64,000 nucleotides of DNA from Meiothermus sp. (lineage in GTDB: Bacteria; Deinococcota; Deinococci; Deinococcales; Thermaceae): assembly GCF_026004055.1 (NCBI RefSeq), contig NZ_BPIJ01000001.1, positions 558,001-622,000 on the forward strand, read 5' to 3'. Position numbers and translations under genes: made by a program. This document shows, piece after piece, positions 18,741 through 28,062 of the stretch (positions are counted from its first letter, which is position 1; each line of letters begins with the position of its first letter). The notes beneath the pieces are model-generated. The model was not told the origin of the DNA and did no database searches. It was given only the letters and a program-made list of their open reading frames with translations.

Positions 18741-20483
18741 TCATGGCTGCCTCCGTAAGGCCAGCCCCACTGCGGCCAACTGGGCTTCGTCTACCGGAGC
18801 CGGGGCCCCGGTGAGGGGCTCTTTGCCTTCTTTGTTCTTGGGGAAGGCGATCACTTCGCGGATGGACTCTTCGCCGGCTAAGTGAGCCACGAAGCGATCC
18901 AACCCCCAGGCGATGCCCCCGTGGGGTGGGGCGCCGTAGGAGAGGGCCTCGAGCAAGAACCCAAACTTCTCCTGGGCTTCCTCTGGGCCGATTCCCAGCA
19001 GGGCGAAGACGCGCTCCTGCAAGTCGCGGCGGTGAATGCGGATGGAGCCTCCGCCAATCTCGCTGCCGTTGAGCACGAAGTCGTAGGCGTAGGCCCGCAC
19101 CTTTCCGGGTTGGTTTTCCAGCAGGGGCAGGTCGTCTGGGTTGGGACTGGTAAAAGGGTGGTGCATGTAGGTCCAGCGCCCAGCCTCCTCGTCCCACTCC
19201 AGGAGGGGGAAGTCCACCACCCACAAGAACTTAAAGCCGGGTTCGATCAGGCCAAGTCGCCGGCCCAGCTCGAGCCGCACCACCCCTAAGCTCTCCACCG
19301 CCTTGCGCCAGGGGCCGGCCACGAAGAGCAGGGTCTGGCCCTCCGAGACGGTCAGCCGCTCCAAGAGCACAGGGGGAATAAACTTGGCGATTCCGCCCGA
19401 GAGCGCCCCATTTTCCAGGCGGGCCCAGGCCAGGCCTGCGGCTCCCTTGGCCTTGGCCAGGGCCTCGAGCTCCTCGATCTCCTTGCGCGAAAGGGCCTTG
19501 GGAACCGCCAGGGCCTTGACCGTCTCGGCTTCGGTGAAGGCCCGGAAAGCGCCCCCCTTGAATACCTCGGTTACGTCCTGGAGCTCTAAGCCAAAGCGCA
19601 GGTCGGGCTTGTCCGAGCCAAAGCGGTTCATGGCCTCGGCGTAGGGGAGGCGGGGGAAGGGGAGAGGGAGCTCCACCCCCAGCGCCTCGCGCAGGATGTG
19701 GGCGGCCAGCCGCTCGTTGAGCTCTATGATGTCCTCCTGTTCCACGAAGGACATCTCCATATCAAGCTGGGTGAAGTCGGGCTGCCGGTCGGCCCGCAGG
19801 TCTTCGTCGCGGAAGCAGCGAGCGATCTGGAAGTAGCGGTCGTAGCCGGCCACCATCAGCATCTGCTTGAAAAGCTGGGGCGACTGGGGCAGGGCGTAGA
19901 AGTGGCCCGGCTCGAGCCTCGAGGGCACCAGAAAATCCCGCGCCCCCTCGGGGGTGGAGCGGGTCAGGTAGGGGGTTTCCACGCTGGTAAAGCCCTCGGC
20001 GTCCAGGAAGCGGTAGATGGCGGCGATGACCTTATGGCGCAACCGTAGGTTGTCGTGCAACCGCTTACGCCGCAAGTCCACCACCCGGTGCTTGAGCCGC
20101 ACCTCCTCGGCGACGTTCTGGTCTTCCTCGCCACGCCAGCCCGCGTCGATGGGGAAGGGAGGGGTTCGGGCCTCTGCCAGTACCTCCAAACCCTGGGCCA
20201 GCACTTCCACAGCGCCGGTTGCGATTTTTTTGTTGACCTGTTCGGCTGGCCGTCCCCGCACCACTCCCGTTACCCGCACAACCCACTCCGAGCGCACCCG
20301 GCTGGCCTCGGTGAAGCAGGGCGCGTCGGGACTGATCACCACCTGCACAAGCCCTTCGCGGTCGCGCAGATCTATGAAGATAAGCCCGCCCAGGTCGCGC
20401 CTTCGGTTGACCCAGCCCTCTAGGGTGACCTGCTGACCAATGTGTTGTTCGCGCAAATGACCACAGTAAAGCGTACGACGCAT
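18741..20483 (-). CDS. aspS: Aspartyl-tRNA synthetase
   Basis: 580 aa, the length of the bacterial-type Thermus AspRS with GAD insertion. The N-terminal OB fold carries [18 protein letters not shown]; class II motif 2 is [20 protein letters not shown] and motif 3 [13 protein letters not shown]. The start at 20483 has a -10-like TATTCT 7 nt upstream and no ribosome binding site, suggesting a leaderless mRNA. Palindrome site B and a nearby half-site lie upstream. It follows hisS on the same strand, a common pairing. Confidence 0.95.
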   Translation of the reverse strand: MRRTLYCGHLREQHIGQQVTLEGWVNRRRDLGGLIFIDLRDREGLVQVVISPDAPCFTEASRVRSEWVVRVTGVVRGRPAEQVNKKIATGAVEVLAQGLEVLAEARTPPFPIDAGWRGEEDQNVAEEVRLKHRVVDLRRKRLHDNLRLRHKVIAAIYRFLDAEGFTSVETPYLTRSTPEGARDFLVPSRLEPGHFYALPQSPQLFKQMLMVAGYDRYFQIARCFRDEDLRADRQPDFTQLDMEMSFVEQEDIIELNERLAAHILREALGVELPLPFPRLPYAEAMNRFGSDKPDLRFGLELQDVTEVFKGGAFRAFTEAETVKALAVPKALSRKEIEELEALAKAKGAAGLAWARLENGALSGGIAKFIPPVLLERLTVSEGQTLLFVAGPWRKAVESLGVVRLELGRRLGLIEPGFKFLWVVDFPLLEWDEEAGRWTYMHHPFTSPNPDDLPLLENQPGKVRAYAYDFVLNGSEIGGGSIRIHRRDLQERVFALLGIGPEEAQEKFGFLLEALSYGAPPHGGIAWGLDRFVAHLAGEESIREVIAFPKNKEGKEPLTGAPAPVDEAQLAAVGLALRRQP

Positions 20484-20496
20484 GGGCTTTAGAATA
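20484..20496 (-). promoter_or_regulatory. -10 box for leaderless aspS
   Basis: TATTCT (minus strand, 20496-20491) followed by AAAGCCC and ATG. Spacing of 7 nt with no Shine-Dalgarno sequence fits leaderless initiation. Confidence 0.5.
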
Positions 20497-20548
20497 CCGG
20501 TTGTTTGCTTTTCACAAAAGGTAGGAGGGGAGCCGAATCAGATATTTT

Positions 20549-20574
20549 TCTCACAAGCATGTTTTATCGTGAAA
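20549..20574. promoter_or_regulatory. TTTCAC palindrome, site B
   Basis: TCTCACAA-N10-TCGTGAAA between hisS and aspS, 66 bp upstream of the aspS start. A further half-site TTTCACAA lies at 20510-20517, near the expected -35 region. Confidence 0.5.
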
Positions 20575-20714
20575 AAAATAACATACTGGATTCCCTTTCC
20601 GTCTCGCAAAGTCTTGTAATATCGCATTATTCGAATATCGTAAAAGCGCTCGCTCACCCCCGGTTTCAGAAAAAGCGGGCCACTAGGCCCGATTTGTCCT
20701 GTGGTCAAAGCGCT

Positions 20715-21993
20715 TTAGGGCCCTTCGAACAGGCTGTGAAGCTGAAGGGGCTCGAGCGCTTTTTGCTCCCCGCTTTGCAGGTGCTTGAGGGTGACCACTC
20801 CCTTGGCCCGCTCTCCCTCGCCCAGGAAGCCCACGTACTGGGCTCCTTTCTTAAGAGCGTCCTCGAGGGCCTTGCGTGGGCTTTTGGGGGTGTAGCCGAT
20901 CTCCACGTAGACCTTAGGCCGAAGCTGCTCGGCCAATACCAGGGCCTCAATTTTGCCCGCCTCGTCCAGGGGGGCCAGGTAGAGGGTAGGGGAGGGGTCG
21001 GGAGGGATGGGCACCCCTTCTTGCTCCAGGGCAATGGCCACCCGCTCCACCCCGATGCCGAAGCCAACGCCGGGCACCCGGGCCCCCCCTAGCATCTCCG
21101 AGAGGCCGTCGTAGCGGCCCCCGCCCCCCAAGGCCGACTTGGCCCCAATCTGGGCGTGGTGGACTTCCCAGGCGGTGCGCACATAATAGTCCAGACCCCG
21201 TACAATGCTGGGATCTACAACAAAAGGGACACCCAGCCGCTCGAGGTAAGAACAAACCCGCTCGTGGAAAGCCCTCGACTCGTCTCCTAAAAACTCCAGC
21301 ATGGGCTTTACTTGCAACTGAGTTACAAGCTGTTGGTCGGCCTCGCTCTTGGAGTCCAGAATCCGCATTGGGTTGGCCTCCAGCCGCACCCTCGAATCCT
21401 CCGAAAGCCGCTCGGCGTGGGGTCGGAAGAGTTCCCGCAGGTACTCGTTGTAGCGGAGGCGGTCTTCGGGGTCGCCTACCGAGCCCAGCCGAACCTCGAG
21501 GTGCTTCAGGCCCAACGTCTTGTAAATGCGCACCATCAGGGCGATGGCCTCAGCATCTAGGAGGGGGTCGGCCAGGCCCAGGGCCTCGTAGTCTACCTGA
21601 TGAAACTGCTTGTAGCGGCCTTTTTGCTGGCGCTCGGCCCGGAAAATGGGGGCCCCAGGTGAAAAGCCGCACCGGCTGGGGCCAGACCTTCATACCGTGC
21701 TCGTTATAGGCCCGCACGATGGAGGCCGTCGGCTCTGGACGCAACCCCAAGACCCGGCCCCCCCGATCCTCCAGAACGTACATCTCCTTTTTGACCACGA
21801 TATCCGAGGTGAGCCCCACCCCTTTTTGCAGCACTTCCAGGTATTCGAAAATGGGGGTGTGAATCATTTGGGCTCCAGCCCCCCGCAGCACCTCCTCGGC
21901 CGTTCTCACAATGTAGCGAAAGACCGGCTCGCGAAAGGGGTACTCCTTGGCCTGAGGAAAAATGTCGTTGGTTCCGGGGACTGCCTTCAGCAT
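20715..21993 (-). CDS. hisS: Histidyl-tRNA synthetase, reading frame broken by one extra base
   Basis: The N-terminal part (MLKAVPGTNDIFP, LGLRPEPTASIVRAY, PQPVRLFTWGP) and the C-terminal part (RILDSKSEADQ, VRGLDYYVRTAWEVH, SALGGGGRYDGLSE) are both convincing class II HisRS. The frame breaks at a run of five G (21648-21652). Removing one base restores WGPIFRAERQQKGRYKQF, the class II motif 2, and joins the halves without loss. HisRS is essential, so a sequencing or assembly error is the simplest reading. The start is ATG 21993 (TAGAAT 7 nt upstream); ATG 22002 is an alternative. The C-terminal anticodon-binding domain is complete. Confidence 0.85.
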
Positions 21994-22144
21994 GGGCTCC
22001 ATTCTATCGTAGGGAGAATGGCGATTGCTGCCCGGTTGGTCGAACCGAACAAAGCTACGCCGCCGACCGACACGAATGCTTGCAACCGACTTTTATGCCG
22101 CAGAGGTCGCGACCCCTGCCACCCCACGTAGACAAGGCGCTGTA

Positions 22145-24301
22145 CTAGGGCCCTTCCAGAGCACCGCGTTTGTCGACATACATCCGGCTGTCGGCCAGCC
22201 GCAGAAGCGCCTCCGCGTCCGGTGCTTCTAGGGGAAAAGTAGCTTTGCCTATATTAGCCGAGAGGCAAAGGCCCCCTACACAAATCTGCGCAATGATACC
22301 CAGTAGCCGCCCGGCAACGGCCTGGGCTCCCTCGGCATTGGTTTGGGGCAAAAGCATCGCAAACTCGTCGCCGCCCCAGCGGAAGACCATATCCCCGGCT
22401 CGAGCCTCCTTCACCAGCACCCGGGCCACTTCCTGCAAGGCCCGGTCGCCCGCGGCGTGACCGAGTTGGTCGTTGATGGGCTTGAAGTTTTTGAGGTCCA
22501 TCACCAGAAGGGAAAGGGGATAGTTGTAGCGATGAGCCCGCTCCACCTCCTCCGCTAACCTGAGGTCGAAGGCTCGGCGGTTGTAGAGCCCGGTGAGCCC
22601 GTCGGTCAGGGCTGCATTTTCCAGCGCCGTGCGGTTTTGTAGCTCGTGCACCAAGGTCGCAATGGGGGTGGCAAACAGCCGGGCGGCGGCCAGGGAGTCC
22701 TCGGCGAAGGCGGCGGGGTCTTGGCTATCCAGGTTTAGGTAGGCCAGCACCCGGCCCTGGTGAGCTACCGGCAGACAAAGGTTGGCCCCAACGCCAGCCC
22801 GCCCGGTAGCCCCCGTGCGGATGCGGGGCGCACCCTCCAGCGCCCGGGCTTTACTCTCGGCGTACCACTCGAGCATCTCCCCTTCGCTCATTCGGGCCTC
22901 GCAGTCCCAGCCCCCCCCTACCGCTGCGCGACAGGTGTAGGCCCCTTCCTCCCAGATCCAGAGGCTTCCCGTCTCGCTGCCCGGCACCAGCTCCACTGCA
23001 GCCTCGAGGATACGCTGGTAGACCTCTTGTGAGGGATACGACCAGGCCTCGGTGAGCAGTCGGTTGATTCGTTGGTGTAGCTCGTCCTGCAAAGCCCGCT
23101 CCAAAGCCGAGCTGAAAATCCGTTCCACCCCCAGCAGAATCTCCTTTTTGCCCCGCGTCCAGGCCAGGCGACCCCGCTGCCCCAGCACCAACACCACCCG
23201 GCCTTTCATGGCGTCGCGGGTGTGCACCGGGTAGGCCACCAGGGTCTCAAAGCCGAGCTGCTTGAGCTCCGGCAGGGCCTCGGGATGCTCGCCGTAGTTT
23301 TCGGTGAAGAAGGGCATGCCGCTGTGGTAGGCCTGCCAGGCCAGACCTTGCTGCCGGTTGAGCTGGCGGGCCAGAGGAACCAGGGTAGGGCGTAGTTCTT
23401 TGGGGATTTTCCAGGCGATGCCCCTTAGCGAGCCCTGGCGGTGCTGCAAAACTACCCCGGCCTCCATTCCCAGGGCAGGCATCAGGTTGTGTAGGGCTTC
23501 TTCGGCCACCCTGCGCTTATCGTGTGCGGCGGCCAAGCGATCGGCTATCTGGAACAAAAGCCGGCGCAACTCGAGGTCGTGCAGGTGCTCGAGCTGCCGC
23601 CCGATGGTCTGGGCCAGCCGCTGGAAAAGGTCGATCTCTTCCGGTCGCCAGGCCTCTGCTCGCACTATTTGCAAAACCGCCGCCGGCTCCCCGCGGGCAA
23701 ACAGGGGCAGCGCCAGCTCATAAGACCCGCCCCCGCCGGGCAGCCAGACCCTCCCCGGGGTTCGCTCGAGCCAGACCAGGCGGCGCTCCCGCAAGGCCCG
23801 GTTGACAAGTTCGCTGGGTAAGGCCGCTTCCCCCTCTAGTAGCTCCAGCCGGTCGGCCCCGCTGGGAACCCAGATGTATAGCCGACTATCCCGCAGAAGC
23901 CGGGAGAGTAGGGTGGGCAACTCGAGCAGGAGCTGATTGCGCTCAAAAAAGCGAGGCACCACCTCCAGGCCCTGCAAAAAGACGTCCTGAATTTGGGCCA
24001 ACTGCTTGGCCCGGCGGTGGGCCCGGCGCAGGCTTTCCCCCACCTGGTGGGCCAGGTAAGCCGAGAGGAAGAGGATAAAGCCCATGACCAGGTAGTCCTG
24101 GGGGCTCGCGCGAAAAAAGTGCAGGGCAACTATCGAGGCCGCTGCTGCAAGGAGGCCCAAGCCCAGCCCGTAGACGCTGGCGGTAGTGGCCGTCAAGAAC
24201 ATCATCCAGGGCAGGGCATAGATGCCCTCCATTCCCAAACCGTACACCAGCGCGGTGGCCACCAACGACAAGGCCAGGATGGCAGGGTAGGGTAGGGTCA
24301 T
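22145..24301 (-). CDS. Membrane-anchored GAF-GGDEF diguanylate cyclase
   Basis: 718 aa. About four N-terminal helices (residues 1-90) are followed by a short coiled coil, two or three GAF-like sensor regions, and a GGDEF domain (LTDGLTGLYNRRAFDLRL; FRWGGDEFAML near residue 643). The catalytic GGDEF is intact, and RAGD five residues before it matches the RxxD inhibitory site, so product feedback by c-di-GMP is expected. There is no EAL domain. The start is taken at MTLPYPA; the longer open frame upstream is unrelated sequence. Divergent from the SLH gene. Confidence 0.9.
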   Translation of the reverse strand: MTLPYPAILALSLVATALVYGLGMEGIYALPWMMFLTATTASVYGLGLGLLAAAASIVALHFFRASPQDYLVMGFILFLSAYLAHQVGESLRRAHRRAKQLAQIQDVFLQGLEVVPRFFERNQLLLELPTLLSRLLRDSRLYIWVPSGADRLELLEGEAALPSELVNRALRERRLVWLERTPGRVWLPGGGGSYELALPLFARGEPAAVLQIVRAEAWRPEEIDLFQRLAQTIGRQLEHLHDLELRRLLFQIADRLAAAHDKRRVAEEALHNLMPALGMEAGVVLQHRQGSLRGIAWKIPKELRPTLVPLARQLNRQQGLAWQAYHSGMPFFTENYGEHPEALPELKQLGFETLVAYPVHTRDAMKGRVVLVLGQRGRLAWTRGKKEILLGVERIFSSALERALQDELHQRINRLLTEAWSYPSQEVYQRILEAAVELVPGSETGSLWIWEEGAYTCRAAVGGGWDCEARMSEGEMLEWYAESKARALEGAPRIRTGATGRAGVGANLCLPVAHQGRVLAYLNLDSQDPAAFAEDSLAAARLFATPIATLVHELQNRTALENAALTDGLTGLYNRRAFDLRLAEEVERAHRYNYPLSLLVMDLKNFKPINDQLGHAAGDRALQEVARVLVKEARAGDMVFRWGGDEFAMLLPQTNAEGAQAVAGRLLGIIAQICVGGLCLSANIGKATFPLEAPDAEALLRLADSRMYVDKRGALEGP

Positions 24302-24444
24302 AAATAAAGTCCTGGATTCCCCAATTGGGGATAGATTATCAAATAGGGCCAAACCCCACCAGTGGATTTGGGTCCGTGGGCTGTACTCGAGTCTACGTAA
24401 CGTTTGATGGTGATGAATAAACAGAAAAGATTTTTTCCTGAGCT

Positions 24445-24460
24445 TAATCTGCGCTTCATG
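24445..24460 (+). promoter_or_regulatory. -10 box for leaderless SLH-protein gene
   Basis: TAATCT at 24445-24450, then 7 nt, then ATG 24458. No Shine-Dalgarno sequence. Confidence 0.45.
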
Positions 24461-26077
24461 AGGATTTTCATTTTTGTAACGTTTCTCGTAACGGTTTGCA
24501 GTTTTGCTTTGCCCAACGATGTACCCGCCGATCACTGGGCCGCTGTGGCGGTGGCCGATGTGGTTCAACGCGGCTGGTTGCAGGGATATCCGGGTGGGGC
24601 CTTTAGGGGACAGGTGTCTTTGGATCGGTACCAGCTGGCCACCACCCTGGCGCGGGTGCTGGCCGATAGCCCCTTGCCAGCACGGGAGGCCGAGGTTCGC
24701 TTCAAGGATGTCAAGCCCAACCACTGGGCCTTGCCGGGCATCCGTCGGATGGTAGGGGAGGGGCTCGTGCAGGGCTTTCCCGACCAGACCTACCGGGGCG
24801 AGTCGGTGCTGACGCGCTACCAACTGGCCCTTGTGCTGGACAAGCTCACGCAAAACCTGGGGGTTGTGGTGCCGGCCAAAGCCCTGCGCCCCGAAGACCT
24901 CCCCGCAGGGCACTGGGCGGAGACGGCAGTATTGCGGGTGGTGGCACTGGAAATTCTCCCGCTGGGGTCGGAAGGCCTCTTCCGGGGTACAGAGCCGGTC
25001 AACCGGTATCAGATGGCACGGGCTTTGTGGCGCATCGGCCAGCTTACCTCCGGCCCTACCGCTTCGAACAGCCCTGCTCCGGCCTCTTTGACGCCAACCC
25101 CTAGGGGCGCGGTTCAGGCCACGCCCGCAGCATCCCAACTCGTAACTTCTGGAGCACCCCAACCGACTGCCGGCCAAGCCCAAGAACCCGCAGTCAAAGT
25201 GGGCGGTCTGCAAAGCGTATCAGCGCCGGAGGGTACGGTGCTGGGTCAGATTAGCCGCGTGCCCCTGCCGGAGGGCTGGTTCGAGGCCACCCTCGAGCAA
25301 AGCCTGGTGCACCTGGGTCAGGCGCAGAAAAGCGGGCAGGTCTGGGCCACCCTCCAGCACCAGGGCCGACAGGCCATTGCCCTGCTGCGGCTGGCCGAGA
25401 CCCCCAGCCTGGAGGCTTTTTTCCCAATGGATGAGGCCGTGATGGCAGCCAGCGAGGGCTGGGCCTGGCTCGAGGGCGGTCAAAAGCTCTTGTACCTCGA
25501 CCCCAAGACCCAAAAAACCCGGCTTTATGGGCCCATCGGCCAAGGTCAGACCAAAGAAGCCCTGCCGCCGGTCTTTGCGGCTGGCGTAGCCCAGCGGGCC
25601 CTGGGCGGGGTAGCCTTAGACGAAAGCCGCAACTACCTGGCCCTTATCAGCGGGCGGCCTCTGTGTCTGCCGGACTGTGGCCAGGCTGCCCGGTCGCCGG
25701 TGCTGCGCCTGGTGCTTTTGGGCCTGAACCCCGACGGGCTCTTTGCCGAGTATGCCTACCTACTGGACAGCCCCGGAAACCAGGTGGTGGGCCTGGCCTG
25801 GCCCAAGCCCCGGCTACTCCTGGTTCACGAGCACGATGGCGTCAAAAGCCGCATCTACAGCGTAGACCTCAACCAGGCCGACGACCTGGCCTTCACCGAG
25901 TGGGATAGCCCCGAGGCGGGGCTCGAGCTGCGCCCCCAGGTACGGCCTCTGCCCAAAAAGCTGGTGCTCGAGGCGGCTTTGGAAAACCCAAGGGGCCTGG
26001 CCATTACCAGTCCTAGCGAGGCGGTTATTGCTCAGAAAGGACTGCTGCGGCTTAGCCTCGATAAACCTCTTTGGTAG
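24458..26077 (+). CDS. SLH-domain envelope protein
   Basis: 539 aa. A signal peptide (MRIFIFVTFLVTVCSFA) is followed by three SLH repeats: PADHWAAVAVADVV..GYPGG, KPNHWALPGIRRMV..GFPDQ and PAGHWAETAVLRVV, the third more degenerate. SLH repeats bind the pyruvylated cell-wall polymer and anchor the outer envelope in Thermales. A Pro/Thr/Ala-rich linker (~200-265) leads to a ~270-residue C-terminal domain with a beta-propeller-like feel (LLYLDPKTQKTRLYG, SRIYSVDLNQADDLAF), which I do not assign. The start at 24458 gives the clean signal peptide. Confidence 0.88.
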   Translation: MRIFIFVTFLVTVCSFALPNDVPADHWAAVAVADVVQRGWLQGYPGGAFRGQVSLDRYQLATTLARVLADSPLPAREAEVRFKDVKPNHWALPGIRRMVGEGLVQGFPDQTYRGESVLTRYQLALVLDKLTQNLGVVVPAKALRPEDLPAGHWAETAVLRVVALEILPLGSEGLFRGTEPVNRYQMARALWRIGQLTSGPTASNSPAPASLTPTPRGAVQATPAASQLVTSGAPQPTAGQAQEPAVKVGGLQSVSAPEGTVLGQISRVPLPEGWFEATLEQSLVHLGQAQKSGQVWATLQHQGRQAIALLRLAETPSLEAFFPMDEAVMAASEGWAWLEGGQKLLYLDPKTQKTRLYGPIGQGQTKEALPPVFAAGVAQRALGGVALDESRNYLALISGRPLCLPDCGQAARSPVLRLVLLGLNPDGLFAEYAYLLDSPGNQVVGLAWPKPRLLLVHEHDGVKSRIYSVDLNQADDLAFTEWDSPEAGLELRPQVRPLPKKLVLEAALENPRGLAITSPSEAVIAQKGLLRLSLDKPLW

Positions 26078-26094
26078 GGATATATCCGTACGCC

Positions 26095-26442
26095 TTAGCT
26101 CGGTATAGTCAGCCGGGTAGGGTTTGGGGCCTGCAGCGACTCTTCTTGCTCTGCCCGGCGCACTATCTGTTCGCTGCCCAGTAGGCTTACAAGCCGTTCC
26201 CGGCTGACGAACCGGCCCCCATACATGTACACCAAGCCCCGCCGTTGGTGGGTTACTACAAAGGGTGTGCCGTTATGGTAGCGCACCAGGGAGTTATGCC
26301 GCCGGGCATGGCGCGACATGCGGGCCAGGGCGCGCACGCTTTGGTCAACTTTGTGATTCTGGGCTTGTGGGTACCAGGCTGAAAAGAGAATTAGGAACAA
26401 CAAGCCGGCCATCAACAACGCCGTCACAAAATTGATTTCCAT
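26095..26442 (-). CDS. Small membrane-anchored protein with FVSRxRL motif, copy 1
   Basis: 115 aa. One N-terminal transmembrane helix (MEINFVTALLMAGLLFLIL) is followed by a basic segment and the block RHNSLVRYHNG..GGRFVSRERLVSLLG. The same block occurs in the gene at 38092-38448 (KHNTFVRNHQG..RGQFVSRDRLLKELG), so they are paralogues. The function is unknown; I know no named family. The start at ATG 26442 has TATACT 8 nt upstream, again leaderless-like. Confidence 0.75.
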   Translation of the reverse strand: MEINFVTALLMAGLLFLILFSAWYPQAQNHKVDQSVRALARMSRHARRHNSLVRYHNGTPFVVTHQRRGLVYMYGGRFVSRERLVSLLGSEQIVRRAEQEESLQAPNPTRLTIPS

Positions 26443-26553
26443 ACCCCTCGAGTATAGAAAGCTCATTTTTGTATTCCAGCGTTAACTCAAGGTCGGCTTA
26501 ATTTAAGATGAGGGTGCTAAAATTTCCCTTTAGGGATATAAACGAACTTTTGC

Positions 26554-26569
26554 TATAGTATCCCATATG
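26554..26569 (+). promoter_or_regulatory. Extended -10 for leaderless recombinase gene
   Basis: TGCTATAGT (26551-26559), 7 nt, then ATG 26567. No ribosome binding site. Confidence 0.55.
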
Positions 26570-27598
26570 GCTATGCTGGTGCCACTGACCAACTGGCAAA
26601 ACCCTGCCAAACGCCGGCTCGAGGCTATCCGGGCAGCACACGAGCGCGACGAGGAAAAACTGCTCGAGCTGCACCAGGCCTATCTGGTGCTCAAGGGGCG
26701 CAAACGGGCCTCACTAAGCCCCAAGACGCTCGAGCTCTACCGGGTGGGGGTGCGCGACTTCCTGGCCTGGTCCTGGCCGCCCGCGTCGCCGGGGCCTAGG
26801 GTCGAAATCCTCAAAGCCACCTCCGACGATCTCGACCACTGGATTACCGAACTCCAGACCCAAGGCAGCCACCTGAACACCCAGCGAACCCCGCTCAAAC
26901 CCGGCAGCATCGCGACCTATCTGGCCGCGGTGCGCTCGTTTTACCGGGCTTTGTCCTGGGCTGGCGCCACCGAACTGCCGGAGGTTAGCGCCCCGCGCGA
27001 CCCCACGCCAGCCCATGAGCGGCGCCCCGCCCTGCCGCTCGAGCTGTACCGCAAACTTCTGGCCCACCTCGAGGCCTCCCCCGAGCCGGCGCACCGACGC
27101 GACCACCTGGCGGTGCGGCTGATGGGCGAGGCTGGGCTGCGCATAAGTGAAGTAGTTCACTTGAAGGTTTCCGATCTACAGCTAGAAGAGCGGCTCCTTC
27201 AGGTGCAGGGCAAGGGCGGCAAGCGCCGCAGCGTACCGCTCTCCCGCTCGCTGGCGCTCGAACTAGACCGCTGGCTCAAACAGCGCCTGGCCTACGCCAA
27301 GGCGGGCGAGGCTCGAGTGCTCCTGAACCTGGGGGGGCGCAAGGGTCATGGGCGGGGCATGAGCGAAAAAGCCCTGCGTGAGGCCCTGGGTCGCCACTAC
27401 CGCGACCTGGGCTTTCCTCCGCGTTACCACGGCGCCCACATGCTGCGCCACACCGCCGGCACCCGCTTCTACAAAACCAGCCGCGACCTTCACGCTACTG
27501 CCAGGCTCCTGGGCCACGCCAACATCAACACCAGCGCCATCTACGCCAAGATGGATCTGGAAGGGCTGTTTGAAGTGGTGGATAGGCTCGAGGAATAA
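26567..27598 (+). CDS. Tyrosine recombinase (XerC/D-like integrase)
   Basis: 343 aa. The N-terminal core-binding domain (SAM-like, ~50-170) precedes the catalytic domain with Arg in GEAGLRISEVVHLKV, Lys in GKGGKRRSVPLS, HMLRHTAGTRFY (HxxR), GHANINTSAIY and the nucleophile Tyr in IYAKMD. All catalytic residues are present. It is longer than Escherichia XerC/XerD (~298 aa) because of an N-terminal extension of ~45 residues. It could be the chromosome-dimer resolvase or a phage-type integrase; no flanking att repeats or phage genes were seen. Confidence 0.9.
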   Translation: MAMLVPLTNWQNPAKRRLEAIRAAHERDEEKLLELHQAYLVLKGRKRASLSPKTLELYRVGVRDFLAWSWPPASPGPRVEILKATSDDLDHWITELQTQGSHLNTQRTPLKPGSIATYLAAVRSFYRALSWAGATELPEVSAPRDPTPAHERRPALPLELYRKLLAHLEASPEPAHRRDHLAVRLMGEAGLRISEVVHLKVSDLQLEERLLQVQGKGGKRRSVPLSRSLALELDRWLKQRLAYAKAGEARVLLNLGGRKGHGRGMSEKALREALGRHYRDLGFPPRYHGAHMLRHTAGTRFYKTSRDLHATARLLGHANINTSAIYAKMDLEGLFEVVDRLEE

Positions 27599-27614
27599 CC
27601 GTACAAAATCCCCT

Positions 27615-27630
27615 TAGACTGAAACCCATG
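27615..27630 (+). promoter_or_regulatory. -10 box for leaderless psiE-like gene
   Basis: TAGACT at 27615-27620, then 7 nt, then ATG 27628, with no Shine-Dalgarno sequence. Confidence 0.5.
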
Positions 27631-28062
27631 ATCACCCAACAAGGTCTACTAACTGTTTTTCGGGTTACCACTCGGGTCATTTTCAATCTGGCGCTGGTTG
27701 CCCTACTCATCGGGCTTTTGATCAGCGTCGGGCGAACCCTGCTGGAACTGGGCTTAGCCGTCAGCCAGCCTACGGTGCGGCTGGGTCTGAAGGATCTGGT
27801 AACCAACATTTTGTCGCTGGTGGTGGTGCTCGAGCTGGTCAGGGCTTTTGTAGACTACTTTGAGTTCGAACGGATCCGTGCCGAAATTCTAGTAGAGGTG
27901 GCGGTGGTTTTTGTGCTGCGTGAGATGATGCTGGGGCTTTTTGCCGGCGAGATCAAGGGCCTGGACGTACTGGTCTGGAGTGCGGGAATTCTGGCCCTGG
28001 TTGGCGCACGGGCTCTGGCCATCGCCTTTCCCTATGGTAAGGAGAGAAAAAATGCGGGTTGA
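27628..28062 (+). CDS. PsiE-like membrane protein
   Basis: 144 aa with four hydrophobic helices and the pattern VVVLELVRAFVDYFEF..AEILVEVAVVFVLREMML seen in the PsiE/DUF family. Its 3' end overlaps khtT by 11 bp, so it belongs to the antiporter operon and could be an accessory subunit. Phosphate-starvation control is known only for E. coli PsiE and is not implied. Confidence 0.75.
   Translation: MITQQGLLTVFRVTTRVIFNLALVALLIGLLISVGRTLLELGLAVSQPTVRLGLKDLVTNILSLVVVLELVRAFVDYFEFERIRAEILVEVAVVFVLREMMLGLFAGEIKGLDVLVWSAGILALVGARALAIAFPYGKERKNAG

Noticed and set aside
21550-22002. Programmed frameshift in hisS
   Set aside because: There is no stop codon next to the shift site and no supporting structure; the extra base in a homopolymer is explained more simply as a sequence error.
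24394-24497. Repeated GTAACG(T/G)TT near the SLH gene start as an operator
   Set aside because: The copies are irregularly spaced and two lie inside the coding region; too short to distinguish from chance.
22145-25213. 1022-residue version of the GGDEF protein
   Set aside because: The extra N-terminal part overlaps the divergent SLH gene and has the composition of antisense sequence; the membrane helices start at the ATG at 24301.
26567-27598. Integrase of a prophage or integrative element
   Set aside because: Neighbouring genes are housekeeping or transport genes and no att-like direct repeats, tRNA gene or phage genes were found.
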